This document shows, piece after piece, positions 8,414 to 14,717 of a stretch of DNA of 35,428 bases. The translations under genes and the position numbers were made by a program. The notes below the pieces were generated by a model. It saw only the letters and a list, made by a program, of their open reading frames with translations, had not been told where the DNA came from and searched no databases. The stretch is from Bacteroidota bacterium. Its GTDB lineage: Bacteria; Bacteroidota; Bacteroidia; Bacteroidales; M50B96. Each line of letters opens with the position of its first letter. Position 1 is the first letter of the stretch. The stretch lies in the NCBI GenBank assembly GCA_024762835.1, contig JANTGP010000013.1:1-35428 (forward strand), in the 5' to 3' direction.

Positions 8414-9190
8414 ATGAGTACTATAATTGGTGCAATTGCTGGCGATGTGATAGGTTCTGTTTTTGAATGGAACAATATAAAAACTACAAAGTTTTCTCTA
8501 TTTACTGAAGAAACAACTTTCACCGACGATACAATATTAACAATTGCTGTTGCAGACAGTATTCTTAATAATAAAGATTTTGAAAGCACGATTAAACATT
8601 ACGCAAATAAATATAGCGATTACGGATATGGTGCATCTTTTCGCAAATGGTTTGAAAGTGAAAAGCCTGAGCCGTATAATAGTTGGGGAAACGGTTCAGC
8701 AATGCGGGTTAGTCCGGTTGGATTTGCATTCAACAGCTTAGATGAGACACTGACAAAAGCAAAAGAGAGTGCAATAATTACCCACAATCACCCCGAAGGA
8801 ATAAAAGGAGCTCAAGCAGTTGCAGCAGCTATCTACCATGCACGAAACGGGAAAAGCAAAGAATTTATTAGAAATTATATCTCTCAATCATTCGGGTATA
8901 ACTTGAAGCGGTCAATAGATGAGATCAGACCTTCTTACAAATATGACGTTAGCTGTCAAGGCTCTGTTCCCGAAGCAATTATATCTTTTATCGACAGTAC
9001 AGGATTTGAGGATGCAATAAGACTAGCAATATCCATAGGTGGTGATAGTGATACAATTGCCTGTATTGCAGGAGGCATTGCATCATCATTTTATAAAACC
9101 ATACCCGATAGTATTTTAGTAAAACTTTATAAACTTTTACCTCTTGAATTTATAAATATTATTGATAAATTTGATAGGAATTTTAATTGA
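8414..9190 (+). CDS. ADP-ribosylglycohydrolase family protein
   Basis: A cytosolic hydrolase of the DraG/ARH family (258 residues), which removes ADP-ribose from proteins or related substrates using two Mg ions. Metal-binding motifs are visible: GAIAGDVIGSVFEW at the N-terminus, FTDDT near residues 36-40, a middle GNGSAMRVSPVGFAF, ITHNHPEGIKGAQAVAAAIY, and the C-terminal GGDSDTIACIAGGIA near 209-221. No ADP-ribosyltransferase gene or macrodomain is adjacent, so the substrate is unknown. The reading frame ends in TGA just before the ATG of the SDR gene, which suggests coupled translation. Confidence 0.92.
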   Translation: MSTIIGAIAGDVIGSVFEWNNIKTTKFSLFTEETTFTDDTILTIAVADSILNNKDFESTIKHYANKYSDYGYGASFRKWFESEKPEPYNSWGNGSAMRVSPVGFAFNSLDETLTKAKESAIITHNHPEGIKGAQAVAAAIYHARNGKSKEFIRNYISQSFGYNLKRSIDEIRPSYKYDVSCQGSVPEAIISFIDSTGFEDAIRLAISIGGDSDTIACIAGGIASSFYKTIPDSILVKLYKLLPLEFINIIDKFDRNFN

Positions 9191-9195
9191 TAAAT

Positions 9196-9960
9196 ATGGA
9201 ACAAACTCTGAAAGGCAAAACGATTCTTATTACAGGAGGATCAAGAGGCATTGGGGCAGCAACAGCCAAGCTTCTATCTGAAATGGGTGCTTTAATAATT
9301 ATGAATTATAACCAAAACAAAGATGCAGCTTTAAAGTTAATGTCAAGCCTGACAGGCAAAGGGCATATTATGATGCAAGCTGATTTTTCAGACCCGGATA
9401 CAATAGAAAAATTTGCAGAACAAGCACTCAGTAAAGTTGAGAAAATTGATATTCTTATAAATAATGCGGGAATATACATTGAAAAATCTTTTGATGAATT
9501 AGACTTTGCCGAATGGAAAAGTATTTGGCAGCGAACAATTGAAATTAATCTAAGCAGTGTAGCTCATCTGTCGTTTATTATTGCAAAACACATGAAAAAA
9601 TCAGGTGGGGGTAAAATTATTAACATAAGTTCGAGAGGAGCTTTTAGAGGTGAGCCAAATGCCTTGGCCTACGGTGCAAGCAAAGCCGGACTTAACAGTT
9701 TAGGACAGTCAATGGCAAAAGCTCTTGCAGCCGATGATATATTTGTTTACACAATTGCACCCGGATTTGTTGAAACAGATATGGCAAAACTTGCTCTGGA
9801 GCAAGCACGTGGCGAATCAATCAGAAACCAAAGTCCATTAGGAAGAGTTGCCGAACCTATAGAGATAGCCGAAACAATTGCTTTTCTTGCCACAGGTAAA
9901 AACGAATACCTTACCGGCTCTATAATTGATATTAACGGAGCATCATATTTAAGAATGTAG
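9196..9960 (+). CDS. SDR-family NAD(P)-dependent oxidoreductase (FabG-like)
   Basis: A 254-residue short-chain dehydrogenase/reductase. The Rossmann motif is TGGSRGIG (near residues 13-20), the structural NNAG motif is near 88-91, the serine lies in IINISSRGA, and the catalytic Tyr-Lys lies in YGASK (near 158-162). The C-terminus PGFVETDMAK and LATGKNEYLTGSIIDINGA is classical. The ORF track begins at a TTG inside the previous gene. I prefer the ATG at 9196, five bases after that gene's stop, because it gives the normal family N-terminus. The substrate cannot be read from sequence. The position between an ADP-ribosylglycohydrolase and an antiporter gives no pathway, and no acyl carrier protein is nearby to suggest fatty-acid synthesis. 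Confidence 0.9.
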   Translation: MEQTLKGKTILITGGSRGIGAATAKLLSEMGALIIMNYNQNKDAALKLMSSLTGKGHIMMQADFSDPDTIEKFAEQALSKVEKIDILINNAGIYIEKSFDELDFAEWKSIWQRTIEINLSSVAHLSFIIAKHMKKSGGGKIINISSRGAFRGEPNALAYGASKAGLNSLGQSMAKALAADDIFVYTIAPGFVETDMAKLALEQARGESIRNQSPLGRVAEPIEIAETIAFLATGKNEYLTGSIIDINGASYLRM

Positions 9961-10071
9961 GATTCAAACCTTCTATTTAGACATCCTAAATTAAATGACA
10001 CAAAAATGTTTTGTTCAAGATGATATTTATAGCTAATATTAGTGCCTCTAAAAAAAACAACATCATAGTAA

Positions 10072-12003
10072 ATGGTAAAAAAGTTATTAATACTTATTTT
10101 AATCCTTGGAGCTTTTTCAATCTCCTGCTTTGCCGTTTCCTCTAAAAGTGAAAATGAATCAATCTTTAAAATTGAATTTGATGATATAATATTATCAAAT
10201 ATTGAAAGTGAAATAAGCATTAGTTTTTCAAGTGATTCTTTATTTGCAAAATTCATAATATCACCAAATATTATCATAAACGGGGAAAATTTTATCCCAA
10301 ATATTAATAAAGGTAAAATTACTTTACCTTATACCTTTAAGGAGAATACAGAATTAAATATTAAGGTCTTAAATGAAGAACAAAGGGTGAATATTAAACC
10401 AATTCCCTTATGGCTGTCTGTTTTACCTCCGCTTTTTGCCATCATTATTGCTCTGTTATTCAGGGAAGTATTTTCAGCTTTATTTATTGGAATTTTGTTT
10501 GGGGCATCAATCATTTCATGGTATCAGGGCAATCTCTTAATAATAGCGGTATTTAAGGCTCTTTTTGCAGTAATAGACACTTACCTTTTACAATCCTTAA
10601 ACCACTCAGGACACCTAAGTATTATTGTTTTTTCGATGCTAATTGGTGCAATGGTAAATCTAATCTCTCGAAATGGCGGAATGCAAGGCGTTGTTAATTA
10701 TCTGTCGCGTTTTGCAGACTCACCACGCTCGGGACAGTTTATTACATGGTTACTCGGTATAGCAATCTTTTTCGACGACTATGCAAATACTTTGGTAGTT
10801 GGGAATACAATGCGGCCAATTACCGACCGTTTACGAATATCAAGAGAAAAGCTAAGTTATATTGTTGATTCCACAGCTGCTCCAATAGCTGCAATTGCAT
10901 TTGTCACTACATGGATAGGTGCAGAATTAAGCTATATTCAAGATGGGATATCAAAACTCGGACTTGACGAAAATGCATATCAGGTATTTGTCAATTCACT
11001 GTCATATTCTTTTTATCCGGTTTCTGCTTTACTTTTTATTGTAATTCTTTTTTGGCAGAAAAAAGATTTTGGACCGATGTACAAAGCCGAAGTAAGAGCA
11101 AGGTCAGGAAATGTCACTTCAATTAGTGATAAAAATGCTAGCACATTTAACGACCACAATCTTGATATTTCCAAAAACGCAAAGCCAAGGGCAATTAATG
11201 CAATTATTCCTGTTCTGGTAGTTGTATTTGGTACCATTGCCGGCTTAATTTATACTGGCATGGCTGAAAAATCATGGAGTAATGAACTTGGTTTCTCAAA
11301 AAATCTCTCAATGATAATTGGGGTTGCTGATACTTATTCTGCATTGCTTTGGTCTTCAATATCAGGTGTTGCTGCTGCTTTATTTCTAACTCTAAGTCAA
11401 AGACTAATGAGCCTGAAAGCCAGTATTGACAGTTTAACCGACGGTTTTAAAACAATGTTGCCTGCAATTCTTATATTATCGCTTGCATGGTCACTTGCAT
11501 TAGTTACCGAAGATTTACAAACAGCAACATTTATTTCCGAAACCTTATTGAGCTTTAAAATATCACCTTATCTTATTCCTGCACTAACTTTTGCTATGGC
11601 GGCAGTAATATCCTTTTCTACCGGCTCGTCATGGGGGACAATGGCTATTCTTTATCCGCTCATTCTTCCTGCAAGCTGGTTAATATCTATGGATTATGGC
11701 CTAAACTACGACACATCAATGTTACTGTTTCATAATGTTGTTTCTGCTGTGCTTGCAGGCTCTGTAATGGGTGATCATTGCTCTCCAATATCCGACACAA
11801 CAATACTAAGCTCACTCGCAAGTTCTTGTAATCATATCGACCACGTTAATACTCAATTGCCTTATGCAGTAACTGTTGGAAGCGTTTCTTTATTTTTCGG
11901 GACGCTACCGGCTGCTTACGGTGTTTCGTCATGGATATTGTTTCCCGCTAATTTAATTATCCTCTATTTTATAGTAAAGATATTTGGGAAAAAGACGGAA
12001 TAA
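10072..12003 (+). CDS. NhaC-family Na+/H+ antiporter with secreted N-terminal domain
   Basis: An inner-membrane antiporter of the NhaC/ion transporter superfamily. It has FFDDYANTLVVGNTMRPITDRL near residues 232-253, STAAPIAAIAFVTTWIG, TGSSWGTMAILYPL near 516-529 and GSVMGDHCSPISDTTILSS near 562-580. The first membrane helix begins near residue 108. Before it are a signal-peptide-like start (MVKKLLILILILGAFSISCFA) and about 85 residues of beta-prone sequence with no helix, absent from standard NhaC proteins. The segment FSISC could also be read as a weak lipobox. The protein is 643 residues against about 450-550 for the family. It follows the SDR gene by 111 bases and probably ends the run that began with the AGCS symporter, which is also sodium-coupled. 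Confidence 0.9.
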   Translation: MVKKLLILILILGAFSISCFAVSSKSENESIFKIEFDDIILSNIESEISISFSSDSLFAKFIISPNIIINGENFIPNINKGKITLPYTFKENTELNIKVLNEEQRVNIKPIPLWLSVLPPLFAIIIALLFREVFSALFIGILFGASIISWYQGNLLIIAVFKALFAVIDTYLLQSLNHSGHLSIIVFSMLIGAMVNLISRNGGMQGVVNYLSRFADSPRSGQFITWLLGIAIFFDDYANTLVVGNTMRPITDRLRISREKLSYIVDSTAAPIAAIAFVTTWIGAELSYIQDGISKLGLDENAYQVFVNSLSYSFYPVSALLFIVILFWQKKDFGPMYKAEVRARSGNVTSISDKNASTFNDHNLDISKNAKPRAINAIIPVLVVVFGTIAGLIYTGMAEKSWSNELGFSKNLSMIIGVADTYSALLWSSISGVAAALFLTLSQRLMSLKASIDSLTDGFKTMLPAILILSLAWSLALVTEDLQTATFISETLLSFKISPYLIPALTFAMAAVISFSTGSSWGTMAILYPLILPASWLISMDYGLNYDTSMLLFHNVVSAVLAGSVMGDHCSPISDTTILSSLASSCNHIDHVNTQLPYAVTVGSVSLFFGTLPAAYGVSSWILFPANLIILYFIVKIFGKKTE

Positions 12004-12502
12004 AGCAACAGCCTTAAACTGAGTTTTATGAGCAGGATATTTTATCAGATAGATACAAGAAGACTCTCAAACTCTTATTATTTACTCCCTGGTTTATCCT
12101 TTTTCTAATTTATTTAATTGTTTGTCAGCTAAAAATTCTAGCAATTACGTTGTTGGATAGATACTTGAAACAGCAGCCCCTTTTATACTCTTTCTCATTT
12201 TAAATAATCTGCTAAAGATGAAGATTATGAGACAGTAAATTGTTTTCCTTGCCTGATTTCTTACAAAACTAAAGATGTCTTAAGGCGTATAAGTAGAGTA
12301 AAGTTTCTCGCTAAAACAGTGCTAAGTTCCACACCGTACTCTTGGCAATGAAGAAATAGAAATACTCATTTATGTCTAAACACCATGCCCACAAATTTTA
12401 CTTCTCTGATCAAAACAGATTTACATTAAGTTTATTTATGGAATTTGAAATTTACATACCCTTATAATTGACAGCAGATTTATAATTTAAAACTTATTTG
12501 TT
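12004..12502. other. 499-base non-coding stretch between nhaC-like and tonB-like genes
   Basis: All frames on both strands are broken by stops. The longest open stretches are too short and lack recognisable motifs. I see no clear hairpin terminator, tRNA or repeat. It may contain decayed coding sequence, but I could not identify a source. Promoter elements for the following gene probably lie in its last 60 bases. Confidence 0.4.
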
Positions 12503-13198
12503 ATGGAAAAGAAGAAATCAAACAAAGCAGAGCTTGAAACAAAACGTAAATTATTCTTACAACTTGGATTTATTATTACTCTTGCTTTAATAATAATGGC
12601 ATTTGAATGGAGCACAGAGGAATCAGAAACTCTGATATTATCAAATAATGGTAATATCGAAATTGAAGAAGACTTAGATAATATAATTCAGAAAGATATA
12701 AAACTTATTAAACCAATACCAAAATTACAACTTACAGATGTTATTAACATGGTTACCGATGATGTGATTATTGATGATGATTTAGAGTTCTCTTCAGAAG
12801 ATGACCAGGATAATAAAATGGAAGTAAATTTTACACTTGACGATGAAGAAGGGGATAACACACCTTTTATATTGGTTGAAAATATGCCTATTTTTCGTCC
12901 TAAGATAAACACCACCGAGGAAGAAGGAAAGATAGACCTTCATAGATTTGTTGCCAAACAGGTAAAATACCCTAAAATGGCAGTTGAAGCAAACCTGCAA
13001 GGAAAAGTATATGTAACTTTTGTTGTAAACAAAAAAGGAGAAGTTACCGATGTAAAAGTAGCAAGAGGCGACTATCCTATTCTTAATAATGAAGCAATAA
13101 GAGTTGTAAAGAATCTTCCAAAATTCAGCCCGGGAAAACAACGGGGAAAAGCCGTCAACGTTCAATATAATGTTGCAATCAATTTTAAGTTGTCTTAA
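12503..13198 (+). CDS. TonB-family energy transducer
   Basis: A 231-residue protein with a cytoplasmic N-terminus (MEKKKSNKAELETKRKLF), one membrane segment at about residues 21-38 (LQLGFIITLALIIMAFEW), an acidic periplasmic spacer and a C-terminal TonB domain (FVAKQVKYPKMAVEANLQGKVYVTFVVNKKGEVTDVKVARG to GKQRGKAVNVQYNVAINFKLS). TonB proteins pass proton-motive force from ExbB/ExbD to outer-membrane receptors. No exbB, exbD or receptor gene is in the window. The spacer is Asp/Glu-rich rather than the classical Pro-Lys repeat, as in many Bacteroidota homologues. A likely terminator hairpin follows about 30 bases after the stop. The same C-terminal module recurs in the anti-sigma fusion at 24599-25435. 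Confidence 0.85.
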   Translation: MEKKKSNKAELETKRKLFLQLGFIITLALIIMAFEWSTEESETLILSNNGNIEIEEDLDNIIQKDIKLIKPIPKLQLTDVINMVTDDVIIDDDLEFSSEDDQDNKMEVNFTLDDEEGDNTPFILVENMPIFRPKINTTEEEGKIDLHRFVAKQVKYPKMAVEANLQGKVYVTFVVNKKGEVTDVKVARGDYPILNNEAIRVVKNLPKFSPGKQRGKAVNVQYNVAINFKLS

Positions 13199-13228
13199 TA
13201 CTTCAAAACAGTTATTTGATAAAGAAGG

Positions 13229-13252
13229 TTTCTGTAAATTTATTTACAGAAA
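13229..13252 (+). terminator. AT-rich hairpin after the tonB-like gene
   Basis: TTTCTGTAAA and TTTACAGAAA form a perfect 10-base stem with a TTTA loop, 31 bases after the stop. The T-tract that follows is weak (TAAATAAT), so termination may be partial. Confidence 0.5.
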
Positions 13253-13298
13253 TAAATAATTGGAATATATTTCAATTTTACTTTAATTTGCAAGCATA

Positions 13299-13364
13299 AT
13301 GCAAAAGACAATAAATAATATTTGGCAATGGCGTAATTATTCTTCAATAAAAAGGAATGATTAG
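13299..13364 (+). CDS. Candidate trp leader peptide (21 residues, Trp-Gln-Trp)
   Basis: A short ORF not in the supplied track: MQKTINNIWQWRNYSSIKRND then TAG. Two of 21 residues are tryptophan, at positions 9 and 11, in TGG CAA TGG. It ends about 30 bases before a strong intrinsic terminator, which is itself 25 bases before the trpB start. A Trp-rich leader followed by a terminator and then a tryptophan gene is the classical arrangement of ribosome-mediated attenuation. Ribosome stalling at the Trp codons when charged tRNA-Trp is scarce would favour read-through. I did not find a convincing antiterminator pairing by eye, and no strong Shine-Dalgarno is visible, which is usual for Bacteroidota. 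Confidence 0.6.
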   Translation: MQKTINNIWQWRNYSSIKRND

Positions 13365-13394
13365 CTAAGCTGTTTATTTTAAAAAGATAAGTAT

Positions 13395-13427
13395 AAAGCC
13401 GCAGAATTATTTCTGCGGCTTTTTTTT
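13395..13427 (+). terminator. Intrinsic terminator / attenuator before trpB
   Basis: AAAGCCGCAGAA pairs with TTCTGCGGCTTT over 12 bases with a TTAT loop, followed by a T run. It is the most GC-rich, stable hairpin in the neighbourhood. Its place between the Trp-rich leader ORF and trpB argues for an attenuator rather than a simple terminator of the tonB-like gene, which has its own hairpin about 150 bases earlier. Confidence 0.85.
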
Positions 13428-13451
13428 GTTTAATTTTTTAAATGTTTAATT

Positions 13452-14615
13452 ATGGAAAAAGAAGTAATGATTGAAAAGGAAGAGGGATTCTTCGGAAAAT
13501 TCGGAGGAATGTATGTGCCGGCTGTATTAGCAGGAAAACTGCAAGATTTGTATGACAATTTTGTAAAATTCAGCCAAGAAGATAACTTTAAAAAAGAGTA
13601 TCTTAATTTGCTAAAGAATTATGTAGGTCGTCCTTCGCCTTTATACAAAGCAAAAAGGTTGTCAGAATATGTAGGAAGTGAGATTTACTTAAAAAGAGAG
13701 GATTTGAATCACACAGGCTCACACAAAATTAACAACACCATTGGGCAAATCTTGCTGGCAAAACGAATGGGTGCAACTGAAATTATTGCAGAAACCGGTG
13801 CAGGACAACATGGAGTTGCAACAGCTACTTCTGCTGCATTAATGGGTATAAAGTGTAAAGTATTTATGGGAAATACCGATACCGAACGACAAAAAATGAA
13901 TGTTAACCGAATGCGTCTGCTAGGTGCAGAAGTAATAGAGGTAAAGCAAGGTCAAGGGACATTAAAAGATGCTGTTGATGCTGCTTTAGGATACTATGTT
14001 GAGCATCCTGAGTCATATTATTTATTAGGCTCGGCAGTTGGTCCTCATCCATATCCTACTATGGTAAGATATTTTCAATCGGTAATAAGCCAAGAAATAA
14101 AGAAGCAGATATTGGAAGAAGAAAATCGTTTACCAGAAACAGTTATAGCATGCATCGGCGGTGGCTCAAATGCAATAGGAGCTTTTGCTAACTTTTTAAA
14201 TGACGATGTTGAACTCCTTGCAGCTGAAGGAGCTGGCGAAGGATTAGACACAAATAAAACGGCAGCAACACTTACACTTGGGAAACAAATGATTTTTCAA
14301 GGAGCAGATTCGCTTTGCTTGGTTGACAAAGAAGGTAATCCAATGGACTCATATTCAGTTGCAGCTGGTTTAGATTATCCGGGAATAGGTCCTGAACATG
14401 CATATTTAAAAGAGATTGACAGAGTACAATATCATCCGGTGACTGATGAGGAAGCTTTAGATGCTTTTAAGCTATTATCTGAATTAGAAGGAATTATTCC
14501 GGCTATTGAATCTGCACATGCCATAGCTTTAGCAATAAAAGAGCTTAAAGGCAAAAATAAATTGGCAGTAATAAACCTATCAGGAAGAGGAGATAAAGAT
14601 GTTCATAGATTATAG
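13452..14615 (+). CDS. trpB: Tryptophan synthase beta subunit
   Basis: A 387-residue PLP enzyme that joins indole and serine to make tryptophan. The PLP lysine is Lys92 in HTGSHKINN. The phosphate-binding GGGSNAIG lies near residue 236, and ETGAGQHGVATAT, the serine-side loop, is intact. The N-terminal FGKFGGMYVP and the C-terminal NLSGRGDKDVH are typical of the main TrpB1 class. It stands alone: no trpA, trpC, trpF or other pathway gene adjoins it, and the next gene is convergent. A leader ORF and attenuator precede it, so it probably responds to tryptophan supply. The protein looks complete and functional. Confidence 0.96.
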   Translation: MEKEVMIEKEEGFFGKFGGMYVPAVLAGKLQDLYDNFVKFSQEDNFKKEYLNLLKNYVGRPSPLYKAKRLSEYVGSEIYLKREDLNHTGSHKINNTIGQILLAKRMGATEIIAETGAGQHGVATATSAALMGIKCKVFMGNTDTERQKMNVNRMRLLGAEVIEVKQGQGTLKDAVDAALGYYVEHPESYYLLGSAVGPHPYPTMVRYFQSVISQEIKKQILEEENRLPETVIACIGGGSNAIGAFANFLNDDVELLAAEGAGEGLDTNKTAATLTLGKQMIFQGADSLCLVDKEGNPMDSYSVAAGLDYPGIGPEHAYLKEIDRVQYHPVTDEEALDAFKLLSELEGIIPAIESAHAIALAIKELKGKNKLAVINLSGRGDKDVHRL

Positions 14616-14657
14616 TTAATAAATTAATGATTTGAAAAAAGGTAATCTTTAAAAAAA

Positions 14658-14688
14658 GAAAGGCACACCAAATACCGGTGTGCCTTTC
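14658..14688 (-). terminator. Shared terminator between trpB and the PKD/T9SS gene
   Basis: GAAAGGCACACC and GGTGTGCCTTTC form a perfect 12-base stem with a 7-base loop. On the minus strand it is followed by a run of eight T residues, so it is a strong terminator for the PKD gene. On the plus strand no T-run extends beyond the stem's own TTT, so it would serve trpB less well. Confidence 0.85.
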
Positions 14689-14717
14689 AATAACAATCTA
14701 CTACTAACTAACTAACT

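Noticed and set aside
9747-10277. Minus-strand 176-residue ORF across the SDR/NhaC gap
   Set aside because: It is mostly antisense to two well-supported genes and shows no domain or signal of its own.
12029-12109. Small plus-strand ORF (about 26 codons) after the NhaC gene
   Set aside because: It has no recognisable motif and no promoter or ribosome-binding site, and its length is expected by chance.
12794-13165. Minus-strand 123-residue ORF inside the tonB-like gene
   Set aside because: Shadow of the TonB coding frame with low-complexity Phe/Tyr-rich sequence.
13199-13451. T-box riboswitch upstream of trpB
   Set aside because: I see no T-box AGGGTGGNACCGCG-like sequence. A Trp-rich leader ORF plus terminator explains the region better.
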